A program made the position numbers and the translations under genes. Positions 43,435 through 51,616 of a stretch of DNA of 64,000 bases are shown here, piece after piece. This DNA comes from Planctomycetota bacterium (GTDB taxonomy: Bacteria > Planctomycetota > UBA1135 > UBA2386). Within the stretch, counting starts at the first letter, position 1, and each line of letters opens with the position of its first letter. The stretch is taken from contig JACKHZ010000008.1 in the NCBI GenBank assembly GCA_020638735.1, forward strand, positions 310,001-374,000, in the 5' to 3' direction. The notes below the pieces were generated by a model. It did no database searches. It had not been told where the DNA came from and worked only from the letters and a program-made list of their open reading frames with translations.

Positions 43435-43721
43435 AGAGGACCCCGTCCCGTTGGGCGGCCGACGTCACGCCACCTTCGAGCAGGCAGCCGTCGGAGCGCC
43501 GTCGGGTCGCTGTCGGATCGGCGCCAGCTCACCTCTGGCCGACCGGCGCCGCAGCGACGTCGCCCCCGTGCATCGTCGCAGCGAAATCCATAACCAACCA
43601 TCCCATCGCCCCTTGTGGATTCGCTTTGGATTTCCAAGCAAATCCTCGGCGTCGGCACGGAGCGTGCACCTGGGGCCCCCGGTGGAAAGAAACGCCTGGG
43701 CGTGGGCCCAGTGGCAGGGAT
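43435..43721 (+). other. Non-coding region between mazG and the terminator; candidate small RNA
   Basis: This is the only gap over 300 bases in the window, up to 43784. I see no credible coding frame. The central part (about 43570-43640) is much richer in A+T than elsewhere and holds GGATTT and AAATCC segments that can pair. Further hairpins are possible, for example CTGGGC with GCCCAG near 43696-43711. The region runs up to a strong intrinsic terminator, as expected either for a long mazG 3' leader or an independent small RNA. No recognisable RNase P, SRP or tmRNA motif is present. Confidence 0.35.
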
Positions 43722-43766
43722 GGGCTCCGGTGTGGGGTGGTGCCTCACCGGAGCCCGCATTTTTTC
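43722..43766 (+). terminator. Intrinsic terminator with T-tract
   Basis: The arms GGGCTCCGGTG (43722-43732) and CACCGGAGCCC (43746-43756) are perfectly complementary around a 13-base loop, followed by GCA and six T residues (43760-43765). It is oriented for plus-strand transcripts. It is the only textbook Rho-independent terminator I find in the window, and it sits 288 bases behind mazG rather than directly after it. Confidence 0.85.
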
Positions 43767-43784
43767 CGGCCGGGCGCGCCGCCG

Positions 43785-44837
43785 TCAGTCGCCGTGCGGC
43801 GACGGCGGCCAGTCGAGCTCGATCTGCCGCCACAGCCCTGGCTCCTCGGCTGGCGTGACCAGCAGCGCCCCGACGGCGCCGAGCCGGCGCATCCGCGGCC
43901 ACGCGGCCCGCATCGCTTCGTCCCCCATCACCATCAGCGCGGTGCCGAGCGCGTCGGCGATCGCGGCACTGTCGGCCAGCACGGAGGCACTGACCACCGA
44001 GTGCGTCGGGTTTCGACCGGTGCGCGGGTCGAAGACGTGGTGCACGACCTTGCCGTCGACCACGAGCGCGTTGCGGTAGTCGCCGCTGGTGCACAGCGCC
44101 CGATCGCGCAACGCGACCACGCGCAGGGCAGCGTCACCGCCGACCACATCGGCCGCCGGATCGACGACGCCGATACGCCACGGCTCACCGTCGGGCTTCA
44201 CCCCGTGGCACAGCACTTCGCCGGTGATCTCCAGGTAGAAGGAGTCGGTGCCCCGCGCACGCAGCTGCGCGCCGATCGCGTCGGCGGCGGCGCCGGCGAC
44301 GAGGCCGTCGAGGTCGAGCAGCACGTCGCCGCGCTGACGCACCAGCAGCGGCGAACCGTCGGCGGCTGCCGTCACCGTGACCCTGCCGAAGCCGATCCGC
44401 TGCCGCGCCGCCGCGACCGCCGCCGGGTCGAGCGCGGCGCGCTGCTTCTTCGCCGCGCGGTAGAGATCGCTGAGCGGCTTGACCGTCGGGTCGAACGCGC
44501 CGTCGGTGGCCGCGGCGACCTCGAGCGCAGTGCGCAGCACGCCCGCGAAGCGCGCGCTGATGGCGACCGGCTCCGTGCCCGGCGTCGCGTTGAGCCGCGC
44601 GATCTCGGAGTCGTCACGCCACTGGCTGAACGCCGCGTCGAACGCCGCGAGTTCGTCCGCGACGAGCTCGCGGATCGCCGGCAGGTCGCGTTCGTGGCCG
44701 ACGAACTTGACCTGGTAGGTCGAGCCCATCGTCGGCCCGGCGAACGACTGCACCGACGGCCCGCAGGCCGTCAGCGCGAGCGCGACGACCAGCGCCGCGG
44801 GCGGGCGGAGGCAGGCGACATCGACGGCGCGCGACAT
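43785..44837 (-). CDS. apbE: FAD:protein FMN transferase ApbE of the NQR operon
   Basis: A 350-residue lipoprotein (signal with lipobox LTAC) following nqrF by nine bases. The ApbE family attaches FMN to NqrB and NqrC. GPTMGSTYQVKF, FSQWRDDSEIARLN and HHVFDPRTGRNPTHSV are the family motifs. The loop that normally reads (G)IAKG is here DGLVAGAAADAI: the lysine-glycine pair is not conserved, in contrast to the other ApbE-type gene in the window. Position at the end of the nqr operon makes its targets NqrB and NqrC almost certain. It is tail to tail with the mazG terminator region. Confidence 0.9.
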   Translation of the reverse strand: MSRAVDVACLRPPAALVVALALTACGPSVQSFAGPTMGSTYQVKFVGHERDLPAIRELVADELAAFDAAFSQWRDDSEIARLNATPGTEPVAISARFAGVLRTALEVAAATDGAFDPTVKPLSDLYRAAKKQRAALDPAAVAAARQRIGFGRVTVTAAADGSPLLVRQRGDVLLDLDGLVAGAAADAIGAQLRARGTDSFYLEITGEVLCHGVKPDGEPWRIGVVDPAADVVGGDAALRVVALRDRALCTSGDYRNALVVDGKVVHHVFDPRTGRNPTHSVVSASVLADSAAIADALGTALMVMGDEAMRAAWPRMRRLGAVGALLVTPAEEPGLWRQIELDWPPSPHGD

Positions 44838-44846
44838 CGGCGGCGA

Positions 44847-46079
44847 TCAGCCGCCGAAGTCGTCGAACGCGATCATGTCCTTCTCGACACCCAGGTCGGC
44901 GAGCAGCTTCTGCACCGCGCTGTTCATCATGGGTGGACCGCACATGTAGAACTCGATCTCGTCGATGTTGTCGTGGTCCTTCAGGTAGTTGTCGAACAAC
45001 ACCTGGTGGATGAAGCCCTTGAAGCCGGTCCAGTTGTCCTCCGGCTGCGGCTCCGACAGCGCCACGTGGTACTCGAAGTTCGGGAAGTCCTTCTCGATGG
45101 CCTCGAAGTGCTCCGTGTAGAACATCTCGCGCTTGCTGCGCGCGCCGTACCAGTAGCTGACCTTGCGCTTGGTCTTCAGCGTGTGGAACAGGTGGAAGAT
45201 GTGGCTGCGCAGCGGCGCCATGCCCGCGCCACCACCGACGTAGATCATCTCGCGGTCGGTGTCCTTGATGTGGAACTCGCCGTACGGGCCCGAGATCGTG
45301 ACCTTGTCACCCGGCTTCAGCGAGAACACGTAGCTCGAGCAGATGCCCGGCGGCAGGTCCATCTGGCGCGGCGGCGGCGTGGCGATGCGGATGTTGAGCA
45401 TCACCATGTTGCCTTCGGCCGGGTGGTTGGCCATCGAGTAGGCGCGGAAGCACGGCTCGGGGTTCTCGGCGACCAGGTCCCACAGCTTGAACTTGTCCCA
45501 GTCGCCGCGGAAGCGCTCCTCGACCGCGAAGTCCTTGAACTTCAGGCCGTGGTATTCCGGCACGTCGATCTGGATGTAGCCGCCCGACTGGAAGTCGATC
45601 GTCTCGCCCGCGGGCAGGTCGACGACGAACTCCTTGATGAACGTCGCGACGTTGTGGTTGCTGCGCACGGTGCACTCCCACTTGCGGATGCCGAAGATCT
45701 CCTCCGGCACGTGCACCTTCATCGGGCCGCGCACCTTGACCTGGCAGGCGAGGCGCCAGCTGTCCTTGGCCTCGCTGCGGGTGATGTGCGTCAGCTCGGA
45801 CGGCAGGATGTCGCCGCCGCCTTCGAAGACCTGGCACTTGCACATCGCGCAGGAGCCCTTGCCGCCGCACGCCGACGGCAAGAAGATCTTCTGGTTGCTG
45901 AGCGCCATCAGCAGGTTGCTGCCGACCGCGACGTCGGGCGACTTGGCCGCGTCGTCGTTGATCAGCAGCTTGACCTGGCCCTTCTGGACCAGCTTGCTCT
46001 CGCAGAACATCAGCACCAACACCAGCAGCACGATGACTGCGGTGAGGGCGACGACGCCGGTGAGGATGGTGATGAACAT
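44847..46079 (-). CDS. nqrF: Na+-NQR subunit F, NADH-oxidising flavoprotein
   Basis: A 410-residue subunit anchored by one N-terminal helix. A plant-type [2Fe-2S] ferredoxin domain follows, with SACGGKGSCAMCKCQV and a later cysteine in LACQVKV giving four ligands. The C-terminal ferredoxin-NADP reductase-like part binds FAD through RAYSMANHP and NADH through YVGGGAGMAPLRSH and YMCGPPMM. It passes electrons from NADH to NqrC/B. It is the last nqr structural gene, 17 bases after nqrE, followed by apbE. Confidence 0.98.
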   Translation of the reverse strand: MFITILTGVVALTAVIVLLVLVLMFCESKLVQKGQVKLLINDDAAKSPDVAVGSNLLMALSNQKIFLPSACGGKGSCAMCKCQVFEGGGDILPSELTHITRSEAKDSWRLACQVKVRGPMKVHVPEEIFGIRKWECTVRSNHNVATFIKEFVVDLPAGETIDFQSGGYIQIDVPEYHGLKFKDFAVEERFRGDWDKFKLWDLVAENPEPCFRAYSMANHPAEGNMVMLNIRIATPPPRQMDLPPGICSSYVFSLKPGDKVTISGPYGEFHIKDTDREMIYVGGGAGMAPLRSHIFHLFHTLKTKRKVSYWYGARSKREMFYTEHFEAIEKDFPNFEYHVALSEPQPEDNWTGFKGFIHQVLFDNYLKDHDNIDEIEFYMCGPPMMNSAVQKLLADLGVEKDMIAFDDFGG

Positions 46080-46096
46080 CGTGGTGGCTCCCTACC

Positions 46097-46786
46097 TCAG
46101 ATGCCGCTGAAGGTCATGAAGGCCATCGCGACGAGGCCGGTGGTGATGAACGTGATGCCGAGGCCCTTGAGCGGCGCCGGGATGTGCGCGGTGCGCAGCT
46201 TCCAGCGGATCGCCGCCATGCTGACGATCGCCAGCATCCAGCCGGTGCCCGAGCCGAGGCCGAACACCACCGACTGCACGAAGTCGTACTTGCGCTGCTC
46301 CATGAACAGCGAGCTGCCGAGGATCGCGCAGTTGACGGCGATCAGCGGCAGGAAGATGCCGAGCGCCGCGTAGAGCTTGGGGCTGAACTTGTCGACCGCC
46401 ATCTCGACGATCTGCACCGCGGCGGCGATCGTCGCGATGTAGGTCAGGAAGCGCAGGTAGCTGAGGTCCGAGTCCGGCATGCCGGCCCAGGCCAGCGCGC
46501 CCGGCCGCAGCACGTAGGCCTCGATGACCCAGTTGAGCGGCACGGTCAGGCCGAGCACGAAGATCACGGCGATGCCGAGGCCGAGCGAACTGTCGACACG
46601 CTTGCTGACCGCGAGGTAGCTGCACATGCCGAGGAAGAACGCCAGCAGGATGTTCTCGACGAAGATGCTCTTCAGCAGGATGCTGACGAGCCCTTGCGGG
46701 TTGCCGACTTCCTCCTGAGGAGCGAAGGCGACGAGATCGAGCAGGCTGGTGACGCTCGGATTGGAAACGACTTCGTAGGCGATCAT
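46097..46786 (-). CDS. nqrE: Na+-NQR subunit E
   Basis: A 229-residue membrane subunit with six helices. LGMCSYLAVSKRV and AVNCAILGSSLF carry the two cysteines that, with those of NqrD, coordinate the iron centre between the subunits. The body matches NqrE throughout. The N-terminus is about 30 residues longer than in Vibrio NqrE (starting before FVENILLAFFLGM), with an acidic APQEEVG segment. It lies 16 bases downstream of nqrD. Confidence 0.96.
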   Translation of the reverse strand: MIAYEVVSNPSVTSLLDLVAFAPQEEVGNPQGLVSILLKSIFVENILLAFFLGMCSYLAVSKRVDSSLGLGIAVIFVLGLTVPLNWVIEAYVLRPGALAWAGMPDSDLSYLRFLTYIATIAAAVQIVEMAVDKFSPKLYAALGIFLPLIAVNCAILGSSLFMEQRKYDFVQSVVFGLGSGTGWMLAIVSMAAIRWKLRTAHIPAPLKGLGITFITTGLVAMAFMTFSGI

Positions 46787-46802
46787 CTCGGTTGCCTCCC
46801 GA

Positions 46803-47456
46803 TCACTTCTCGACGTAACCAGAGATGGCGCGCTGCACCCAGACGATCACCCCGAGCAGGATGAACGCGCCGGGCGCCAGCACCATCAGGCCGTTGTTGA
46901 CGTAGCCGGCCTCGTAGAGCCCCTGCGGCACGACCTGCATGCCGAGCAGCTTGCCGGAGCCGAAGATCTCGCGGATCGCGCCGACGACGGCGAGGATCCA
47001 CGCGTAGCCGAGACCGTTGCCGATGCCGTCCAGCAGCGAGCGCCCCGGCGGGTTCTGCATCGCGTAGGCCTCGAGGCGCCCCATGACGATGCAGTTGGTG
47101 ATGATCAGGCCGATGAACACCGACAGCTGCTTCGACAGGTCGAACATGTAGGCCCGCAGCACCTGGTCGACCGCGATCACCGCGCCCGACACGACCACGA
47201 GCTGCACGATGATGCGGATCTTGCTCGGGATCAGGTTGCGGATCAGCGAGATGATCACGTTGGACGCGGCGGTCACCGCGGTCACGCCGGCGCCCATCAC
47301 CAGCGCGGCGTCGAGCTTGGTCGTCACCGCGAGCGCCGAGCAGATGCCGAGCACCTGCAGCGCGATCGGGTTGTTGTCCCAGAGCGGGTCGAGGATCGCC
47401 TTCTTCTCGTCGGCGCCGAACAGCGGCTTGGTCTTGGGAGTCGCGGTCGCAGTCAT
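46803..47456 (-). CDS. nqrD: Na+-NQR subunit D
   Basis: A 217-residue six-helix subunit homologous to NqrE. LGICSALAVTTKLD and ITNCIVMGRLEAYAM contain the paired cysteines for the Fe site. NPPGRSLLDGIGNGLGYAWIL is a family signature. It forms the membrane core with NqrE, through which Na+ movement is coupled to electron transfer. ATG 47456 lies 11 bases after the nqrC stop. Confidence 0.97.
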   Translation of the reverse strand: MTATATPKTKPLFGADEKKAILDPLWDNNPIALQVLGICSALAVTTKLDAALVMGAGVTAVTAASNVIISLIRNLIPSKIRIIVQLVVVSGAVIAVDQVLRAYMFDLSKQLSVFIGLIITNCIVMGRLEAYAMQNPPGRSLLDGIGNGLGYAWILAVVGAIREIFGSGKLLGMQVVPQGLYEAGYVNNGLMVLAPGAFILLGVIVWVQRAISGYVEK

Positions 47457-47467
47457 CGTTCGGCTCC

Positions 47468-48178
47468 TCAGTTCTGCTTGGCCATGCGGCCGAGGTAGGT
47501 CTGGAACGCCTGCAGGTCGCTCAGCAGGAAGTTGGTCACGCCCTTGCAGGTCAACGTCGCGCCCGAGAGGCCGTCGACCATGTGCTTCTTCTCGCGCTCG
47601 ATCGCCGGGTCGACCTTGCCCTTCTTCAGGGTGATCGAGACCAGCTTGTGGTCGGCGTCGAAGATCGTCTTGCCCTTCCAGGTCGCGGTCCACGCCGCGT
47701 TCTCGACCTCACCGCCGAGGCCCGGCGTCTCGCCGTGCTCGTAGAAGGTGATGCCGCGCACGGTGTTGGCGTCCGGCTCGAGCGCGAGGTAGGCGTAGAG
47801 CGTGCTCCACAGGCCCTTGCCCGATACCGGCAGCACGATCGCCTCGAGCTTGCCGTCGGCGCTCTTGGTGGTCGCGACGCTGCGGTAGCGCTTGCCCTTC
47901 GCTTCGACCTTGGCCGGATCGACGACCTCACCGGTCTCGGTGTCGACCAGCTGCTCGGTGACGCGGTCCTGGTAGAGCTTCTCCAGCTCGGCGCGCGGCC
48001 GCAGGTCGCCGCGCTCGATCAGCCCGGCGGCCAGCATCACGTTCTTCTGCCGGTCGAACTCCTTCGCCGCGTCCTGCGTCGAACGCAGCGAGTTGGCGAG
48101 CACCGCCAGCATGGTGCTGATGATGACGCACACCGCGACGGCGAAGACCATCACGTAGCTGTTGCTGTTGGTGTTCAT
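47468..48178 (-). CDS. nqrC: Na+-NQR subunit C, covalent FMN
   Basis: A 236-residue subunit with one N-terminal membrane anchor and a periplasmic FMN-binding domain. The attachment motif DGLSGATLT keeps the canonical SGAT, so FMN would be bound to the threonine through a phosphoester bond by ApbE. FYEHGETPGLGGEV is the second family signature. The ATG overlaps the nqrB stop as ATGA. Confidence 0.97.
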   Translation of the reverse strand: MNTNSNSYVMVFAVAVCVIISTMLAVLANSLRSTQDAAKEFDRQKNVMLAAGLIERGDLRPRAELEKLYQDRVTEQLVDTETGEVVDPAKVEAKGKRYRSVATTKSADGKLEAIVLPVSGKGLWSTLYAYLALEPDANTVRGITFYEHGETPGLGGEVENAAWTATWKGKTIFDADHKLVSITLKKGKVDPAIEREKKHMVDGLSGATLTCKGVTNFLLSDLQAFQTYLGRMAKQN

Positions 48179-49464
48179 GCGCGAGCGAGCCTCCGCTTGA
48201 TGTTGGCGGCGACGACGAAGTGGTCGATGGTCGGCGCGAAGGCGTTGAGCAGCAGCACCGCCAGCATCATGCCTTCCGGATACGCCGGGTTGATCGTGCG
48301 CACGAGCACGGTCACCACGCCGATCAGGGCGCCGTAGATCCACTTGCCGATGTTGGTCTCGGGGCACGAGACCGGGTCGGTCGCCATGAAGACGATGCCG
48401 AACAGGAAGCCGCCGCACAGCAGGTGCTGCCAGCCGAGCTCCCAGGTGCCGGCGTGCGGCAGGCCGCCCGCCGCGAAGATCGGCGGCAGCGCGTAGGCCG
48501 CGACCAGCACGCCGATGACGCCGGCGAGCATCGTGCGCCAGCTGCCGATGCCGGTGGCGACGAGGATCACCGCGCCGAGCAGCACCGCCAGCTTGCTCAT
48601 CTCACCGGCGCTGCCGGGGATGTTGCCGAAGAACAGGTTGGAGGCCGAGTAGATGCCGTCGTGGAACGACGCCAGCGCCTCGGTGCCGTTCTCGCCGGCC
48701 TTGGCGACCGCGAGCGCGGTCGGCTGCGAGAAGCCGTCGATCAGGCTGCCGGGCACGCCCTTGACCGAGTCGTTGCCCGCCACCCAGACGGTGTCGCCCG
48801 ACATCTGCGCCGGGAAGGCGAAGAACAGGAAGGCGCGCACCATCATCGCCGGGTTGAAGATGTTCATCCCGGTGCCGCCGAACACCTCCTTGCCGAGCAC
48901 GACCGAGAAGGCGACGCCGATCGCCAGCTGCCACAGCGGCGTCGAGGCCGGCACGATCAGCGCGATCAGCATGCCGGAGACGAGGTAGCCTTCGCTGACC
49001 TCCTCCTTGCGGATGACGCTGAACATCATCTCGATGCCGAGGCCGACGCCGTAGCTGACGATCAGCAGCGGCAGCATGCGCTGCAGGCCGAACACCACCT
49101 TGTCGAAGGCGCCCACCGCCTCGAGCGAGGGAACACCGAGCAGCGACTGCAGCCAGCCGGCGGTGTAGTCCGCGGCGTTCAGCTTGCCCGCCGCGACCAT
49201 CTGCTCGATGGCGTGGAAGTGCTGCGCGCCGGCGTTCCAGATCGCCCACACGAGACACGGCAGCATCGCGATGATGACCGTGTTCATGACCCGCTTCAGG
49301 TCGACGTAGTCGCGCACGTGCACGCGCTTGCCACCGGAGCGGTGGTCAGGCGCGAACAGGAACGTCTCGAACGCGTCGAACAGCGGCCACAGCTTGTGGA
49401 ACTTGCTGTCCTTGGCGTGGTACAGCGAGCGCTGCTTCTCGATCAGGTTGCGTAGGAACTGCAC
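48175..49464 (-). CDS. nqrB: Na+-NQR subunit B, covalent FMN and ubiquinone site
   Basis: A 429-residue, roughly ten-helix membrane subunit carrying FMN, riboflavin and the quinone site. TNIGKWIYGALIGVVTVLVR, NPAYPEGMML and the C-terminal ANIKRRLAR are diagnostic. At the expected flavinylation site the sequence reads DGFSQPTAL: the acceptor threonine is kept but the usual SGAT is SQPT. It starts three bases after nqrA ends. Overlaps nqrC by four bases. Confidence 0.97.
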   Translation of the reverse strand: MQFLRNLIEKQRSLYHAKDSKFHKLWPLFDAFETFLFAPDHRSGGKRVHVRDYVDLKRVMNTVIIAMLPCLVWAIWNAGAQHFHAIEQMVAAGKLNAADYTAGWLQSLLGVPSLEAVGAFDKVVFGLQRMLPLLIVSYGVGLGIEMMFSVIRKEEVSEGYLVSGMLIALIVPASTPLWQLAIGVAFSVVLGKEVFGGTGMNIFNPAMMVRAFLFFAFPAQMSGDTVWVAGNDSVKGVPGSLIDGFSQPTALAVAKAGENGTEALASFHDGIYSASNLFFGNIPGSAGEMSKLAVLLGAVILVATGIGSWRTMLAGVIGVLVAAYALPPIFAAGGLPHAGTWELGWQHLLCGGFLFGIVFMATDPVSCPETNIGKWIYGALIGVVTVLVRTINPAYPEGMMLAVLLLNAFAPTIDHFVVAANIKRRLARA

Positions 49465-49467
49465 GGC

Positions 49468-50802
49468 TCAGCCTTCCTTCTCGTACATGTCGAGCCCCTG
49501 GCGGATCACTTCGCCGACGTCGATCTTGCAGGGATCGACGAACGTGCACAGCGCGACGTCTTCTTCGGTGACTTCGAGCAGGCCCAGCTTGAGGGCCTCG
49601 TCGAGGTCGTTGGCCTGGATCGCGCGGACCAGGAACGTCGGCAGGATGTCGAGCGGCATCACGCTCTCCCACGCGCCGATGTTGACGATCGGGCGGTGGC
49701 CGCCGTTGAGGCGCGCGTCCATCGCCACGTCCTTGGGCTTGAGCCAGCCGCCGCCGGCGCTGCGACTGACGCTGACCTTGCCGAACTGCGGCAGGACCCA
49801 GCCGAACAGGTCGCGCTTGCCGGTGCCCTCGGGCATCACCGTGATGGTGCGCGTGCCGAGGCCGAGCCAGGCGTCCGGGCCGACGGCGACGCCATCGAGC
49901 ACGGTGCCGTCGACGACGCGCACGTCACCGGCGAGCGAGCCGGCGATCGACGCGACCGGCGCGCCGTGGCGCACGCGGTAGTAGCCGCGCTGCTTCGCCT
50001 CGCTGCCGGCGACCGCGACCACCGTCTTGGCGGGGTACTTGCCGGTGCGGGCCCATTCACCGAGGCGCGCGACGTCGACCAGCGACAGCGCCCAGGCGGT
50101 CTCGCCGGTCTTCAGCGGCCGGATGGTGGCGATGTGCGTGCCGACCAGGCCCGACGGGTGCGGGCCGGCGAAGTCGTGCACCTCGACGCCCCTGAGGTCG
50201 CGCAGCTCGGACTGGTGGTCACCGGCGGCGCGCAGCGTCAGGTAGACCTTGCCCGACGTCAGCTTCTTCAGCACGTCGAGGCCGGCCTGCACGTCCTGCT
50301 TGCGCCCCTGCGCGGCGAACGCCGGGTCCGCCGCCAGCGGCGCCGAGTCCATGCCGTTGACGAAGATCGCCGCCGGCACTGCCTCGCCGCGCGGCATCTT
50401 GCCGAGCGGGCGCTGCTTGAACAGCGGCCACAGGCCGGCGTTCTTGATCGCCTTGACCAACGTCGCGTGGTCGCCGTCGGCCTTCGGCATCGCCTGGAAC
50501 TGATCGTCCCCCGCGCGCTCGATCTCGACGCGCTGCAGGAAGCGGCGTTCACCGTAGACGACGGCCTTGACCGTGCCGGTGATCGGCGAGCACCAAACGA
50601 CGTCGCGGTCCAGCTTGTCGAGGAAGATCGGCTGGCCGGTCTTCACCGCGTCGCCTTCCTTGACCAGCGCCTTCGGCTTGATGCCGGCGTAGGCCGCGGT
50701 CTCGAGCGCGACCAGCGTGGGCTCTGGCGCGTCCGCGAGCACTGCTTCGGCGCGTCCCGCGAGCGGGAGGTCGAAGCCCTTCTTGATGGTGTGGGTCGTC
50801 AT
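49468..50802 (-). CDS. nqrA: Na+-NQR subunit A
   Basis: A 444-residue peripheral cytoplasmic subunit and first structural gene of the operon. KKGFDLPLAGRAE and GIKPKALVKEGDAVKTGQPIF are typical. PHPSGLVGTHI is the segment of NqrA linked with quinone interaction. It contains no cofactor motif. It follows nqrM by 87 bases on the same strand; a TTGACC hexamer in that gap could be a -35 box for an internal promoter. Confidence 0.97.
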   Translation of the reverse strand: MTTHTIKKGFDLPLAGRAEAVLADAPEPTLVALETAAYAGIKPKALVKEGDAVKTGQPIFLDKLDRDVVWCSPITGTVKAVVYGERRFLQRVEIERAGDDQFQAMPKADGDHATLVKAIKNAGLWPLFKQRPLGKMPRGEAVPAAIFVNGMDSAPLAADPAFAAQGRKQDVQAGLDVLKKLTSGKVYLTLRAAGDHQSELRDLRGVEVHDFAGPHPSGLVGTHIATIRPLKTGETAWALSLVDVARLGEWARTGKYPAKTVVAVAGSEAKQRGYYRVRHGAPVASIAGSLAGDVRVVDGTVLDGVAVGPDAWLGLGTRTITVMPEGTGKRDLFGWVLPQFGKVSVSRSAGGGWLKPKDVAMDARLNGGHRPIVNIGAWESVMPLDILPTFLVRAIQANDLDEALKLGLLEVTEEDVALCTFVDPCKIDVGEVIRQGLDMYEKEG

Positions 50803-50889
50803 CCGTCAGGAGACCTCGTGGTCAACTGTCGTGGGGAGATCAGGCTGTGGCACCCGCCGCGCAGACGCTCGCGTCACCGACGCTCGCCG

Positions 50890-51066
50890 TCATCGCTTGC
50901 AGGCACCTTCGGGGTCGGAATCGGAGACCGGCTTGCCGCACCGCTGGCACGATCCGTCCGCGTTCATGCCGCCGCACGAACCCGAGAGTCGCATGCCCTT
51001 CGTCGCGAGCACAGCGATCGCCAGGACGGGCAGCGTGATGACCAGGATCGGCAGGAGGAAGGACAC
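50890..51066 (-). CDS. nqrM: NqrM, Na+-NQR maturation factor (small membrane protein)
   Basis: A 58-residue protein starting at GTG 51066. One N-terminal membrane helix is followed by RLSGSCGGMN and CQRCGKP: this GSCGG...CxxC cysteine set is the signature of NqrM (formerly DUF539), a factor needed for insertion of iron into the NqrD/NqrE site. In Vibrio and others it lies next to the nqr operon, as it does here just upstream of nqrA. Longer starts upstream would add a basic low-complexity segment. A TACCTT element lies 24 bases before the start. Confidence 0.85.
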   Translation of the reverse strand: MSFLLPILVITLPVLAIAVLATKGMRLSGSCGGMNADGSCQRCGKPVSDSDPEGACKR

Positions 51067-51186
51067 GGAGGGCCGGGGATTCGGGCGAAGAAGGTAGCGG
51101 CTCGCGGCACGGATGCGAGCCTGCAGCGTGAGAACCTCACGCACACGGGCCACCACCGCGACGCGACGAGCGGCTCGGGCCGGGGG

Positions 51187-51459
51187 CTAGGCCGAGAGCC
51201 GACTCTTCACCAGCTCGGTCAACCCGCGCAGCGTGTTGCAATTTCCCAGGGACAGGTCGGCGTCCTGCACCCGCACCGCGAAGCGCTGCTCGAGGAACTC
51301 GACGACCTCGAGCACGCCGGCCGAATCGACGATGCCGGAGGTGACCAGCGGGGTGTCGTCGTCGAGCCCGTCCGCCTTGCCGTCGCGGAACCAGTTGGCG
51401 ACGAAGGTGCGGATCTCGGCGAGGATGTCGGTGCGCTGGAAGGTCGGCTCGGAGGACAT
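51187..51459 (-). CDS. Acyl carrier protein-like protein, orphan
   Basis: A 90-residue protein with the four-helix acyl carrier fold. IVDSAGVLEVVEFLEQRF holds the DSxxxxE phosphopantetheine attachment serine (Ser46 region). The sequence DTPLVTSGIVDSAGVLE is more like the carriers used for modified fatty acids, LPS or amino-acid adenylation systems than like housekeeping AcpP (which reads DSLD/LD). No acyltransferase or synthase gene is adjacent. A TACGCT element lies 54 bases before the ATG. It is convergent with no gene on its 3' side, ending in 120 bases of gap before nqrM. Confidence 0.8.
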   Translation of the reverse strand: MSSEPTFQRTDILAEIRTFVANWFRDGKADGLDDDTPLVTSGIVDSAGVLEVVEFLEQRFAVRVQDADLSLGNCNTLRGLTELVKSRLSA

Positions 51460-51616
51460 GCGGTCGGGCTGGGGAACCGGGCGATCATGCACCACGCGAT
51501 GGCCCAGGCAAAGAGCGTAGACCAGAGCTCTCGCAGTCCAACCCCGCGGCACTTGCGCATGATTGCACGCGGCGAGCCCCTTGCCGGCGAGCTCGACCGA
51601 CGCTTGCCTTGCGCCA

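Noticed and set aside
43722..43766. The terminator as a bidirectional terminator for apbE as well
   Set aside because: On the minus strand the stem is followed by ATCCC, not a T-run, so it supports only plus-strand termination.
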